NCBI GenBank assembly: GCA_045576235.1
Contig: JAZNGA010000006.1
Span: 1-64,000 of the forward strand
Length of the DNA: 64,000 nucleotides
Source of the DNA: SIG437 sp045576235
GTDB taxonomy: Bacteria; Bacillota; Clostridia; UBA1381; UBA9506
Reading direction: 5' to 3'
A model generated the notes under the pieces. The model saw only the letters and a list, made by a program, of their open reading frames with translations, had not been told where the DNA came from and did not search any database. How positions within the stretch are numbered: the stretch's first letter is position 1; every line of letters begins with the position of its first letter. A program made the position numbers and the translations under genes. Of this stretch, positions 41,931-50,908 are shown in pieces.

Positions 41931-42659
41931 TTAAATCTCCCAATTGTGATAAACATTCTGAACATCATCATTGTCCTCTAAAATGTCGATGAGCTTATTC
42001 ATCAAGGTCACATCATCTTCATTTTCAAGGCTGACTGTTGTCTGTGGAATTCTCTCGATTTCAGCAGATGCAAATTCATATCCGCTTCTAGAGAGAGCAT
42101 CCCTGACTGCCGAGAAATTTTCAGGAGCCGTCAGAATTTCATAGCTGCCCTCGTCAAAAGAAATGTCTTCAGCACCTGCTTCTAAAGCTTCCATCATTAT
42201 AGTATCTTCGTCAATTTTTGCGTCCTCGTCTTCAACTATTAAAACGCCTTTTGTGTCAAACATAAAGCTGACGCATCCTGTCTGACCAAGATTTCCTCCA
42301 AATTTATCAAAATAGTGTCTGACATCGCCTGCAGTTCTGTTTCTGTTATCTGTCAGCGTTTCAACAATGACAGCAACACCGCTCGGGCCATAGCCTTCAT
42401 AGGTGATTTCTTCATATGTTGCATCGCCCATTTCACCTGACGCTTTTTTTATGCATCTTTCAATGTTGTCATTTGGCATATTGTTTGCCTTTGCTTTAGC
42501 GATAACATCGCGAAGCTTTGAGTTTGACTCAGGGTCTGCTCCGCCATTTTTAACGATAACGGTTATTTCTCTGCCAAGTTTAGTGAAAATCTTGCCCTTT
42601 TTGGCATCACTTTTTTCCTTCTTGTGTTTTATATTTGACCATTTGGAATGTCCTGACAT
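41931..42659 (-). CDS. YebC/PmpR family protein
   Basis: 242-residue member of the YebC/TACO1 family. The N-terminus SGHSKWSNIKHKKEKSDAKK and the ENIERCIKKASGE-like segment (NDNIERCIKKASGE) are diagnostic. Members act as transcriptional regulators or in translation of proline-rich stretches. Full length. It stands upstream of the pur leader but is read separately. Confidence 0.93.
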   Translation of the reverse strand: MSGHSKWSNIKHKKEKSDAKKGKIFTKLGREITVIVKNGGADPESNSKLRDVIAKAKANNMPNDNIERCIKKASGEMGDATYEEITYEGYGPSGVAVIVETLTDNRNRTAGDVRHYFDKFGGNLGQTGCVSFMFDTKGVLIVEDEDAKIDEDTIMMEALEAGAEDISFDEGSYEILTAPENFSAVRDALSRSGYEFASAEIERIPQTTVSLENEDDVTLMNKLIDILEDNDDVQNVYHNWEI

Positions 42660-42744
42660 TTTTTCTCTCTCCTTAATTTTAATAGAATATATATTTTTTT
42701 ATTGCAGATAATATAATCAATCACAATTATAAGGAATGATTACC

Positions 42745-43098
42745 ATGCAATATTTATGGGCTTTTTTAGTTGGCGGTGCGCTTTGCGCAATCGCACAGAT
42801 TCTGATAGACAAAACAAAGCTTACACCTGCCAGAATTCTTGTTTTATATGTGACTTTGGGTGTGGCTCTTTCGGTTTTTGGAATTTATGAGCCGTTTGCA
42901 GAATTTGCAGGCGCAGGTGCAACCGTGCCGCTTACGGGCTTTGGACATATTCTGGCAAAAGGCGTAAAAGATGCTGTTGCCGAAAAAGGTTTTCTCGGAA
43001 TCTTCACGGGCGGTCTCACAGGCAGCGCGGGCGGAATATGTGCCGCAGTTGTTTTTGGCTATGTCACAGCTTTAATCTGCAACCCAAAATCAAAATGA
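42745..43098 (+). CDS. spoVAE: Stage V sporulation protein AE
   Basis: 117-residue membrane protein of the SpoVAE (SpoVAEb) family, part of the channel moving dipicolinic acid into the forespore. It starts MQYLWAFLVGGALCAIAQIL and has GATVPLTGFGHILAKG and GLTGSAGGICAAVVFGY. Start 42745 is preferred because the ATG nine bases upstream abuts the AAGGA. SpoVAC and SpoVAD, usually adjacent, are not in the window on either side. The gene suggests a sporulating lineage. Confidence 0.88.
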   Translation: MQYLWAFLVGGALCAIAQILIDKTKLTPARILVLYVTLGVALSVFGIYEPFAEFAGAGATVPLTGFGHILAKGVKDAVAEKGFLGIFTGGLTGSAGGICAAVVFGYVTALICNPKSK

Positions 43099-43101
43099 GC
43101 T

Positions 43102-43782
43102 CTAAACGATGTCTCCTATGGCTTTCATACTGTAGTAGCTTTTGCCGCCGACAATTATGTGGTCAATCACATTCAGACCAAAAATTTCGAGTGACTTTAT
43201 AATTTCTTTAGTTATCCGTTTGTCATTGACTGAAGGCAGAGGCGAACCATTTGGATGGTTGTGAACAAGCACGATATTTACAGCCTTCTTACTCACTGCA
43301 TATTCAGCAATTTTTCTTATATAGATATTAACCTCGTCAGCTGTTCCCCGTTCCAAAACATCATATGTTTTCAGTCTCCTGTTTGAATCGAGACAAATCA
43401 CATAAAAGTTTTCCTCGGTCAGCCCAAGACATAAATCCATGGCAAATTCGCCAAGCTTTTCATATGTTCCCAGAGAGACTCCCTTTTCCCACTTTGCCAA
43501 TTTAAACGCTCTCGCAAACTGCGGAATCATATGAATGAGAAATGCAGCATTGTCTCCCACGCCGTCAACCTTTTTAAGCTCTTCAACATCAGCTTCAAAA
43601 ACCTTAGCAAGATTTCCGTTAAATTTTTCGAGTAGCCTGTGCGCTATCGGATTTGTGTCGCGACGCGGAATGGCATTAAAAAGCAAAAGTTCTAAAACTT
43701 CGTGAGGAGCTAAGCTCTCAAGTCCGTTTCTTATGGCCTTTTTTCTGAGACGCTCTCTGTGGCCTTTATGAAGTGAACTCAT
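43102..43782 (-). CDS. radC: RadC-type JAB domain DNA repair protein
   Basis: 226 residues: an N-terminal helix-hairpin-helix region (KVDGVGDNAAFLIHM) and a C-terminal JAB/MPN metalloprotease-like domain with VHNHPNGSPLPSVND. The biochemical role of RadC is unsettled. Start 43782 follows GGAGG at 6 bases; the frame extends 26 codons further without an RBS. It is convergent with spoVAE with a 3-base gap. Confidence 0.92.
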   Translation of the reverse strand: MSSLHKGHRERLRKKAIRNGLESLAPHEVLELLLFNAIPRRDTNPIAHRLLEKFNGNLAKVFEADVEELKKVDGVGDNAAFLIHMIPQFARAFKLAKWEKGVSLGTYEKLGEFAMDLCLGLTEENFYVICLDSNRRLKTYDVLERGTADEVNIYIRKIAEYAVSKKAVNIVLVHNHPNGSPLPSVNDKRITKEIIKSLEIFGLNVIDHIIVGGKSYYSMKAIGDIV

Positions 43783-43983
43783 ATTTTTCCTCCGACAAAC
43801 AATATATTGCGCCAAACACACACCATTATATATTTTACACATTCTGTGTCGAAATTTCAATATGTTTTCTCAAATTTATGGAAAAGTTTTTATTTTCAAC
43901 CCTCCTGACGCTGAAAATTATCAAAAAGCGTCGAAAGCGAATATAATGATAATATGACGCGAATTTATAAAGGAGGTTTAAAA

Positions 43984-44247
43984 ATGGAAACAGCACTCAT
44001 AGTTTTTTCTTCCTCCACATCAGGAAGCAGGCTGAAAAATCTCACGCTAAAAGCGCAGATAAGAGATGTCAGAATCACGCAGACTCCTGCATCAATAAAG
44101 GTGGGTGGATGCAGCTATTCTTTAAGAGTCAATCTGCAGGATTTGGAAAATGTGCTGTCGCTTGCTGCACGCTATAAAGTCAGCTTTGTGGCGGTCTATA
44201 AAGAAGACACGGACATAAGCGGAAGTAAAGTCTATGTCAGATTATAG
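43984..44247 (+). CDS. DUF3343 small protein
   Basis: 87 residues in the size and pattern of DUF3343, proposed sulfur/selenium carrier-like proteins: ALIVFSSSTSGSRLKNL at the N-terminus, IKVGGCSYSLRV with a single conserved-looking Cys, and a C-terminal strand. GGAGG precedes the ATG at 43984. No selenium genes are nearby, so the assignment is at family level only. Confidence 0.6.
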   Translation: METALIVFSSSTSGSRLKNLTLKAQIRDVRITQTPASIKVGGCSYSLRVNLQDLENVLSLAARYKVSFVAVYKEDTDISGSKVYVRL

Positions 44248-44277
44248 GCTCAAAAATCATAAATAACATAATCAAAA

Positions 44278-44315
44278 AAAGAGCCGCATCATAGGCAATC
44301 TATGATGCAGCTCAA
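44278..44315 (-). terminator. Terminator of infC-rpmI-rplT
   Basis: GAGC(T)GCATCATAG and CTATGATGC(G)GCTC form a long stem; on the minus strand followed by TTTTTTTG. It may also end the plus-strand DUF3343 gene. Confidence 0.8.
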
Positions 44316-44324
44316 AAACTTCAA

Positions 44325-44681
44325 TTATTTTAAAGCAGCTTTTGCTTTTTCAACTAAAGCAGCAAATCCTGCCTTGTCGCTGACAGCAATTTCTGCGAGC
44401 ATCTTTCTGTTCATTTCGATGCCGGCTTTCTTCAAACCGTTCATGAACTGAGAATAGTTGATGCCATTCTGTTTTGCCTGTGCAGAAATTCTTGCAATCC
44501 AAAGTCTTCTGAAATCTCTCTTTTTCTGTTTTCTTCCAACATATGCATAAACAAGTGATTTCATAACAGCCTGTTTGGCAGTTCTGAAAGCCTTGCTCTT
44601 ATTGCCTCTGTAGCCCTTTGCGAGCTTTAATACTCTTTTGCGTCTTTTGCGGGTTGTTACTCCGCCCTTAACTCTTGCCAT
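44325..44681 (-). CDS. rplT: 50S ribosomal protein L20
   Basis: 118-residue L20, starting ARVKGGVTTRKRRKRVLKLAKG, with YAYVGRKQKKRDFRRLWI. Binds 23S rRNA early in 50S assembly and, in low-GC Gram-positives, represses its own operon through the infC leader. Third gene of infC-rpmI-rplT, 31 bases after rpmI. Confidence 0.98.
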   Translation of the reverse strand: MARVKGGVTTRKRRKRVLKLAKGYRGNKSKAFRTAKQAVMKSLVYAYVGRKQKKRDFRRLWIARISAQAKQNGINYSQFMNGLKKAGIEMNRKMLAEIAVSDKAGFAALVEKAKAALK

Positions 44682-44712
44682 ATTTTAAACCTCCTAAAAA
44701 ATCAATTATAAA

Positions 44713-44910
44713 TTATTTGTACGGAATCATCTTTTTGATTACTTTTGCGTTAGCATCGCTTGCATATCCGCCTTTTCTGAGATTTCTCTTTCTCTTCGTA
44801 GATTTCTTATTCAGGATATGGCTTTTATAAGCATGTTTTAATTTTACTTTTCCGCTTTTAGTGAAAGAAAATCTCTTCGCTGAAGCTCTATGTGTTTTAA
44901 TCTTAGGCAT
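44713..44910 (-). CDS. rpmI: 50S ribosomal protein L35
   Basis: 65-residue basic protein MPKIKTHRASAKRF followed by a lysine-rich core and KKMIPYK end, the canonical L35 length and termini. It lies between infC and rplT. Confidence 0.98.
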   Translation of the reverse strand: MPKIKTHRASAKRFSFTKSGKVKLKHAYKSHILNKKSTKRKRNLRKGGYASDANAKVIKKMIPYK

Positions 44911-44986
44911 AACCCTACTCCTTCCGGTTTATATATTATTTTTAAGCGCTCTGTTCTTTTAAAAACAGCCCACTATTTTAACTTTC

Positions 44987-45496
44987 TCATTTAGGCGAAA
45001 TCATGATGCTCATGTTCTTTCCCTCAAGTTTAGCAGGTTTGTCTGCAGCACCAAATTCTGAGAGTGCATCTTTAAATCTGTCTAAAAGTTTAGCTCCCAA
45101 ATCTGAATGACGAATTTCTCTGCCGCGGAACCTGACCGTAACCTTAACCTTGTCGCCATCTTTTAAGAATTTAGCGGCGTGATTTACCTTAGTATCGAAA
45201 TCGTGATCATCTATTGACGGAGAAACACGAACTTCCTTAATCGACATAACCTTCTGGTTTTTCTTGGCTTCTTTCTCCTTTTTCGCCATCTCAAACTTAT
45301 ACTTTCCATAGTCCATAAGCTTGCAGACAGGTGTTTCAGCTTTAGGCGCAATAAGCACCAGGTCAACATTTTTTGAATATGCCAGTTCTAAAGCCTCTGC
45401 TGATGACATAATTCCGAGCTGACCACCATCTACATCGACAACCCTGACCTCTGGGATACGGATTTCCTCATTGATCATTAACTCATTCTTACTAAT
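44987..45496 (-). CDS. infC: Translation initiation factor IF-3
   Basis: 169 residues beginning ISKNELMINEEIRIPEVRVVD, with a central helix KYKFEMAKKEKEAKKNQK and KVTVRFRGREIRH. The start codon is ATT at 45494-45496: GGAGGTG stands 8 bases upstream and the family N-terminus aligns here, while the nearest ATG upstream lies far beyond the leader terminator. IF-3 rejects non-AUG starts, so the AUU codon gives the autoregulation known from E. coli and other infC genes. Confidence 0.95.
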   Translation of the reverse strand: MSKNELMINEEIRIPEVRVVDVDGGQLGIMSSAEALELAYSKNVDLVLIAPKAETPVCKLMDYGKYKFEMAKKEKEAKKNQKVMSIKEVRVSPSIDDHDFDTKVNHAAKFLKDGDKVKVTVRFRGREIRHSDLGAKLLDRFKDALSEFGAADKPAKLEGKNMSIMISPK

Positions 45497-45531
45497 GGTA
45501 AAAGCACCTCCATAAATTAAATACAAAAAAA

Positions 45532-45630
45532 CGGACAGGCATAAACCTATCCGTAAATATACTGAAAAAAGTATATTGACCGCTTCAGCTCTGCTTTGCG
45601 GCGAGAAACGAATAAGTTTCTGCTTCCTGA
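45532..45630 (-). promoter_or_regulatory. L20-type leader with terminator before infC
   Basis: About 140 bases separate promoter and start codon. They contain a hairpin CGGATAGG-GTTTATG-CCTGTCCG (45532-45553) followed by TTTTTTTG, and upstream stems (CAGAAAC, GTTTC and GCAAAGC, GCTGAAGC). Position and layout match the L20 autoregulatory leader of Firmicutes. L20 binding is inferred. Confidence 0.65.
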
Positions 45631-45639
45631 TTCTGCTAT

Positions 45640-45668
45640 ATAATATCACAATTTCATCTCTCTGTCAA
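45640..45668 (-). promoter_or_regulatory. infC operon promoter
   Basis: Minus-strand TTGACA (45663-45668), 17 bases, TATTAT (45640-45645). Confidence 0.75.
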
Positions 45669-45747
45669 GTCTTTTTTCAAATTTTATTTTCGTTTTGGAA
45701 AAAACACTTTACAAAGCAAAAAAAATGTGTTAAAATGTTTAAGTGTT

Positions 45748-45824
45748 GCTGATATAGCTCAGTCGGTAGAGCGCATCCTTGGTAAGGATGAGGCTCGCGG
45801 GTTCGATCCCCGCTATCAGCTCCA
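45748..45824 (+). tRNA. tRNA-Thr (anticodon GGT)
   Basis: Acceptor GCTGATA/TATCAGC, D-arm AGCTCAGTCGGTAGAGC, anticodon loop TTGGTAA (GGT), T-arm GCGGGTTCGATCCCCGC and an encoded CCA. A promoter (TTTACA, 17 bases, TAAAAT) precedes it around 45710-45737. Confidence 0.97.
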
Positions 45825-45827
45825 GAA

Positions 45828-45857
45828 ACGGAACAAGCGTTGCTTGTTCCGTTTTTT
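45828..45857 (+). terminator. Terminator after tRNA-Thr
   Basis: CGGAACAAGC-GTT-GCTTGTTCCG with a TTTTTTTG run. Confidence 0.85.
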
Positions 45858-45863
45858 TGTTTC

Positions 45864-47273
45864 CTATTTGTTCATCAAATAATCTCTGATTGCCTTTGCT
45901 GCAATTTTGCCTGCTCCCATAGCAGAAATAACGGTGGCAGCGCCTGTCACTGCATCTCCGCCGGCATAAACGCCTTCTTTTGAAGTGAGCCCCTTTTCAT
46001 CTGCGATTATGCCGCCACGGGAATTCACGCTGAGTCCATCTGTCGTGTCCTTGATGAGCGGATTTGGAGATGTTCCGATTGACATAATGACTGTGTCAAC
46101 TGCAATTTCATATTCAGAGCCCTTCACCTCAAAAGGAATTCTTCTTCCCTTCTCGTCAGGCTTGCCGAGTTCCATTTTAATAACCCTCATTCCTTTAACA
46201 AAACCATTTTTCTGGTCTTTAGGGTTGTCAGGATTGTTGTAGCCTAAAATTTCCACAGGGTTTGTCAGAAGCTTGAATTTAACTCCTTCCTCCTCTGCGT
46301 GCTCAATCTCTTCTCTTCTTGCAGGCAGTTCTTCAACCGAGCGTCTGTAGATTATATAGACATTTTCGGCGCCGAGTCTGAGCGCTGTTCTTGCAGCATC
46401 CATAGCAACATTTCCGCCGCCGACAACAGCAACATTTCCACCCTTCATGATTGGAGTCTGACTGTCATCTCTATATGCCTTCATGAGATTTGTCCTTGTT
46501 AAAAACTCATTTGCTGAATAAACCCCCTTTAAAGACTCGCCCGGAATGTTCATAAAACGCGGAAGACCTGCGCCCGAGCCGATAAACACTGCATTAAAGC
46601 CCATTTCAAAAAGCTCGTCTATTGTGAGAGTTTTTCCGATGACCACATTAGTTTCGATTTTAACGCCGAGGTCTTTGAGCGTTTCAATCTCTTTATTGAC
46701 AATTTCCTTTGGTAAACGAAATTCAGGAATTCCGTAAACGAGCACGCCACCTGCCGTGTGGAAAGCTTCATAGACAGTCACATCAAAGCCGTCCTTTGCC
46801 AAATCACCTGCACAGGTTAGTCCCGAAGGACCGGACCCCACTATCGCAACCTTAAAGCCGTTTGACACAGGCTTTTCAGGTTTTTCTTTAATGTTTTCAT
46901 TGTGCCAGTCGGCAACAAAACGCTCCAAGCGCCCTATTCCCACAGGCTCAAATTTAATTCCGAGCGTGCATTTACTCTCGCATTGAATTTCCTGCGGGCA
47001 AACTCGTCCGCATACAGCAGGAAGCGAGGAGGCTTTTGTAATTTCCTGATATGCCTCTTCAAAATCTCCTTTTTTTAAATATGAAATAAACCCGGGTATG
47101 TTTATGTTAACAGGACAACCCGCCACACACGGCTGATGATTGCAATTCAAGCATCTTTCAGCCTCTCTCATTGCCATTTCTTTAGTGTAGCCTAAAGCAA
47201 CCTCCGAAAAATTATGCGCTCTAATTTCAGGAGCCTGAGTTGGCATTTCATATTTTTTAGGGTTAATAGCCAT
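45864..47273 (-). CDS. NADPH-dependent glutamate synthase-like flavoprotein (GltA/SudA/NfnB type)
   Basis: 469 residues. The N-terminal Fe-S domain has CLNCNHQPCVAGCPVNI and CGRVCPQEIQCESKC (two 4Fe-4S clusters). FAD and NADPH Rossmann motifs follow: VAIVGSGPSGLTCAGDLAK near 140 and VAVVGGGNVAMDAARTALRLG near 280. Paired with the gene just upstream it matches NfnAB/SudAB, which bifurcate electrons between NADPH, NAD and ferredoxin or reduce sulfide/polysulfide. No large GltB subunit is adjacent, arguing against a true glutamate synthase. Start 47273 has AAGGAGG. Confidence 0.88.
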   Translation of the reverse strand: MAINPKKYEMPTQAPEIRAHNFSEVALGYTKEMAMREAERCLNCNHQPCVAGCPVNINIPGFISYLKKGDFEEAYQEITKASSLPAVCGRVCPQEIQCESKCTLGIKFEPVGIGRLERFVADWHNENIKEKPEKPVSNGFKVAIVGSGPSGLTCAGDLAKDGFDVTVYEAFHTAGGVLVYGIPEFRLPKEIVNKEIETLKDLGVKIETNVVIGKTLTIDELFEMGFNAVFIGSGAGLPRFMNIPGESLKGVYSANEFLTRTNLMKAYRDDSQTPIMKGGNVAVVGGGNVAMDAARTALRLGAENVYIIYRRSVEELPARREEIEHAEEEGVKFKLLTNPVEILGYNNPDNPKDQKNGFVKGMRVIKMELGKPDEKGRRIPFEVKGSEYEIAVDTVIMSIGTSPNPLIKDTTDGLSVNSRGGIIADEKGLTSKEGVYAGGDAVTGAATVISAMGAGKIAAKAIRDYLMNK

Positions 47274-47286
47274 TTCAGTTTCCTCC

Positions 47287-48135
47287 TTAAGCCTTTTTAA
47301 ACAGGCTGCAGTTTTCTTCATATGCATGCCTTTCAAAATCTGCATACATATTCCCTCTTGACATCGCTTCGTCAAAATCTATTTCATATGCATTAAACTC
47401 GGGACCATCCACACAGGCAAACTTTGTAACCTTTTTGCCATCCTGATTTAATGTGAGTCTGCATCCGCCGCACATTCCCGTTCCGTCAATCATAATAGGG
47501 TTCATGGAAGCCGTGACGGGCACACCGAAGGGTTTGGCAGTGAGTGTCACAAACTTCATCATAATCAGAGGTCCGATTGTGATTATCATATCAAATTTTT
47601 CTCCCGATTCAAGCATTTCCTTAAGCGACACGGTAACATTACCGCATCTTCCATATGAGCCGTCATCTGTCATGAGAATCATTTTATCAGAACAAGCCTT
47701 AAATTCATCTTCTAAAATCACAAGATTTTTATCGCGGAATCCAATAATGCTTGTGACATTCGCACCGAGCCTGTGAAATTCCTGGCAGACAGGCATGGCA
47801 ATCGCACAACCGACACCTCCGCCCACAATGCAGACCTTTTTAATGCCGTTTGTCTCAGTTGCTTTTCCTAAAGGTCCGACAAAGTCTGAAATCGACTCTC
47901 CTTCATTTTTATTATTAAGCTTTGCAGTTGTTGCGCCAACAATCTGGAAAATGATTTTAACTGTTCCCTCTTCCTTATTTACTCCTGCGATTGTAAGCGG
48001 AATTCTTTCTCCGTCCTTGTCAACACGCAGAATAATAAACTGCCCCGGCTTTGCCTTGGCGGCAACGAGCGGGGCTTCAATCTCCATCTGAGAAACAGTT
48101 TGATTGAGCTCCTTTTTTCTCACAATCTTATACAC
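47287..48135 (-). CDS. Ferredoxin-NADP reductase-like subunit (SudB/NfnA/PyrK type)
   Basis: 282 residues: an FAD-binding beta barrel with ERIPLTIAGVN, an NAD domain with VCIVGGGVGCAIAMPVCQE, and a C-terminal 2Fe-2S site GTGMCGGCRLTLNQDGKKVTKFACVDGP. It is followed 13 bases later by the GltA-like partner. The pair fits the NADH-dependent ferredoxin:NADP oxidoreductase of Clostridia. A role in sulfide metabolism is the alternative. Confidence 0.88.
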   Translation of the reverse strand: MYKIVRKKELNQTVSQMEIEAPLVAAKAKPGQFIILRVDKDGERIPLTIAGVNKEEGTVKIIFQIVGATTAKLNNKNEGESISDFVGPLGKATETNGIKKVCIVGGGVGCAIAMPVCQEFHRLGANVTSIIGFRDKNLVILEDEFKACSDKMILMTDDGSYGRCGNVTVSLKEMLESGEKFDMIITIGPLIMMKFVTLTAKPFGVPVTASMNPIMIDGTGMCGGCRLTLNQDGKKVTKFACVDGPEFNAYEIDFDEAMSRGNMYADFERHAYEENCSLFKKA

Positions 48136-48231
48136 AACATTGTCCTTCTTTCAAATCAAAAATTTATCAACATTTCCGGTTATATCTCTTTTGCTCAATT
48201 TTTTGCATCACCGTAATTAAAAACGGAAAAA

Positions 48232-49791
48232 TCACACAAATCTTTCCACGCCGATTTTTTCAAAAACGCCCGACTTTTTAAATAGTTTCATAGGTTGAGG
48301 CGCAACATTTTCAAAAATAACTTCAACATTTTCCCTTTCACATTTTTCAATAAAATGCAAAAGCTTGTTAAGCGCTGACGCATCCAAAGCAGAAACAGAA
48401 CGCAAATTTAAAACAACTGTCTCCGTTTTTTCATTTATGCCAAGCTCTGCGAGTTTATCAGACGCGCCAAAGAAGAGCGCCCCGCTGATTTCAAAAATTT
48501 CTTTCTTTTCATCTTCCGATTCTTTTCTTTTAACTTCTGCCACCTCTGACATTCTCGACATAAAAAGCACAGCCGCCAGTACTATGCCGACTAAAATAGC
48601 AACAACAAGGTCAAAAACAACAGTCAGCACAAATGTTGCTAAAAGCACTAAAATATCGCTTTTGGGTGATGTTTTAACAAGATGCACAAACTCACGCCAC
48701 TCACTCATATTATATGCCACAACAAATAAAATTGCGGCGATGACAGGCATCGGAATCAGTTTGGCATATGGCATCAAAACAACAAGCACGAGCAAAAGCA
48801 CTAAAGCGTGAACCATAGCGGCAATCGGAGTTCTTCCACCATTTTTGACATTTGCCGCTGTTCTTGCAATCGCTCCTGTTGCGGGGATGCCTCCAAAGAG
48901 CGCCGAAACAATGTTTCCTGCTCCCTGTCCTATAAGCTCTGCATTTGAGTTGTGCTTTGCTCCAATCATTCCGTCTGAAACAACACACGAAAGAAGCGAT
49001 TCGATAGCCGCTAAAATGGCAATTGTGAATGCATCGGGAATGATTGCTTTTAAAGTGTCGGGTGAAAACGCAGGAAACGAAAACGCAGGAAGTCCTGACG
49101 GAATGTTTTCAAACTGCGTTCCGATTGTGCTGACATCCATATCAAAAATCTTAACTATAGCCGCACAAACTACAACAGCTATCAAAGATGGCGGAATCTT
49201 ATTTACGCCTTTGATTTTCGGCCAGACAATTAAAATTGCAAGCGCTATAGCACCAATTAAAACTGCCCATGGATTTAAGGTTTTAAAGCAGATAACAGCT
49301 TCTTTAAGCTTTTCCAAAGTTTCAATCGGCGAATGGTTAAACGAAAGCCCGAAGAAATCTTTAAGCTGACCGATGATTAAAGTCACGGCAATGCCCGTTG
49401 TGAAGCCTGTTGTTATCGTAAACGGAATGAACTTAATCAGCTTACCAAGTCTGAAAAACCCCATAACAACAAGGATAACTCCTGCTAAAATCGTTGCTAA
49501 GGCCAAGCCCTCCATGCCGTTTTTTGCCACAATTCCTGCAACGATGGTTGCAAACGCTGCAGTCGGGCCTGAAATCTGCACATTACTTCCGCCTAAAAGA
49601 GCAATGACAAACCCTGCGAAAATCGCAGTATATAGTCCTCTTTCAGGAGTGACGCCTGAGGCAATCGCTAAAGCAATCGAAAGCGGAAGCGCAATAATTG
49701 CAACTACAATTCCTGCAACAACATCTTTACCAATTTGATTTTTGTCGCAGCTTTTAAGACATGATATAAGTTTCGGTTGTAAATCTCCCAT
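48232..49791 (-). CDS. SulP-family anion transporter with STAS domain
   Basis: 519 residues. About eleven hydrophobic segments in the first 400, including the SulP signature region GLYTAIFAGFVIALLGGSNVQISGPTAAF. A cytoplasmic STAS domain lies at the C-terminus (ETVVLNLRSVSALDASALNKL). Substrate could be sulfate, bicarbonate or a dicarboxylate. It is preceded by its own promoter at 49839-49867 and stands alone. Confidence 0.9.
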   Translation of the reverse strand: MGDLQPKLISCLKSCDKNQIGKDVVAGIVVAIIALPLSIALAIASGVTPERGLYTAIFAGFVIALLGGSNVQISGPTAAFATIVAGIVAKNGMEGLALATILAGVILVVMGFFRLGKLIKFIPFTITTGFTTGIAVTLIIGQLKDFFGLSFNHSPIETLEKLKEAVICFKTLNPWAVLIGAIALAILIVWPKIKGVNKIPPSLIAVVVCAAIVKIFDMDVSTIGTQFENIPSGLPAFSFPAFSPDTLKAIIPDAFTIAILAAIESLLSCVVSDGMIGAKHNSNAELIGQGAGNIVSALFGGIPATGAIARTAANVKNGGRTPIAAMVHALVLLLVLVVLMPYAKLIPMPVIAAILFVVAYNMSEWREFVHLVKTSPKSDILVLLATFVLTVVFDLVVAILVGIVLAAVLFMSRMSEVAEVKRKESEDEKKEIFEISGALFFGASDKLAELGINEKTETVVLNLRSVSALDASALNKLLHFIEKCERENVEVIFENVAPQPMKLFKKSGVFEKIGVERFV

Positions 49792-49838
49792 TAAAATCTG
49801 ACCTTCTTTTCACTTTTTATACAAAATTTTTCTCAAAT

Positions 49839-49867
49839 ATTTTAACAAAATTTTTTTAAATTGTCAA
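49839..49867 (-). promoter_or_regulatory. Promoter of the SulP gene
   Basis: Minus-strand TTGACA (49862-49867), 17 bases, TAAAAT (49839-49844). Confidence 0.7.
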
Positions 49868-49885
49868 TGACCACAGGGTATTATC

Positions 49886-49914
49886 TTGACAATCATAAAA
49901 AAAACATATAAAAT
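49886..49914 (+). promoter_or_regulatory. Promoter of the EamA transporter gene
   Basis: TTGACA (49886-49891), 17 bases, TAAAAT (49909-49914), divergent from the SulP promoter 18 bases away. Confidence 0.7.
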
Positions 49915-49954
49915 AATTTGACGCGTGAATATTTTATAAATTTGTGAGGTATTT

Positions 49955-50875
49955 ATGAAAAATCAGAAGCTTAAAGGAAATATGATATTGCTTTTAACAT
50001 CAGTAATCTGGGGCATTTCTTTCATTTCACAGAGCAAGGGCGTCGAGAAGATTTCTCCCCTTGCATTTAACGGAATAAGAAGCGTTTTGGGCGGAGTTGT
50101 TCTGCTCCCCGTGATTTTCTTTCTTGATTTCCGCAAAAAACGAAAAGGCATTTCCATATATAAATTTGATAAAACTCTTTTAAAAGCCGGTATAATCTGC
50201 GGAACGCTCCTGTGCATCGCAAGCACGCTTCAGACTATGGGAATGATTTACACAAGTCCGGGAAAATCAGGCTTCATCACCGCGCTTTACATGGTGATAA
50301 TCCCAATAATTTCTCTTTTTATGGGCAAAAAGCCACGACCTGCCATACTCGTCTCTGTTTTAATTGCGGTTTTGGGGCTATATTTAATGTGCATAGACGA
50401 AAGCCTTTCAATCAACATAGGTGATGTTTTAACATTTATCTGCGCTTTCGTTTTTGCTTTTCACATTCTTGCTATTGACAAATATTCACCAAAGGTTGAC
50501 GGTGTCAAGCTTGCCGCGACACAGTTTTTTGTCTGCGGATTTATAAATCTTATTCTTATGTTCATGACAGAAAAACCTGAAATTATGCCTATATTAAGCT
50601 GCTGGGCATCCATTGGCTATTCAGGCATAATGTCGTGCGGCGTTGCCTACACTCTGCAGATTGTCGGCCAGAAATACACAGACCCGACCTCTGCATCAAT
50701 TCTCATGAGCTTAGAATCGGTTTTTGCAACGCTTTCTACTGTAATCCTCGTTGCTTTTGGCTGGAATCTGACAGGCGGAGCGCTCGATGTGCGTGAAATT
50801 TTCGGTTGCGTGCTTATGTTTGCAGCAATCATTTTAGTTCAGCTTCCCGAAAAACAGAAAAAAAGCGCCGCTTAA
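49955..50875 (+). CDS. EamA-family (DMT) transporter
   Basis: 306 residues with ten hydrophobic helices in two EamA repeats: LTSVIWGISFISQSKGVEKISP in the first, and SIGYSGIMSCGVAYTLQIVGQKY then PTSASILMSLESVFATL in the second. Members export amino acids or other metabolites. GTGAGG precedes the ATG. Substrate unknown. Confidence 0.88.
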   Translation: MKNQKLKGNMILLLTSVIWGISFISQSKGVEKISPLAFNGIRSVLGGVVLLPVIFFLDFRKKRKGISIYKFDKTLLKAGIICGTLLCIASTLQTMGMIYTSPGKSGFITALYMVIIPIISLFMGKKPRPAILVSVLIAVLGLYLMCIDESLSINIGDVLTFICAFVFAFHILAIDKYSPKVDGVKLAATQFFVCGFINLILMFMTEKPEIMPILSCWASIGYSGIMSCGVAYTLQIVGQKYTDPTSASILMSLESVFATLSTVILVAFGWNLTGGALDVREIFGCVLMFAAIILVQLPEKQKKSAA

Positions 50876-50908
50876 ATTTAACAAATGCGCAAATTATGTC
50901 GAAAAAAC

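Noticed and set aside
45864..48135. True glutamate synthase operon
   Set aside because: No large GltB-type glutamine-using subunit; the partner is a ferredoxin-NADP reductase-like flavoprotein, which fits NfnAB/SudAB.
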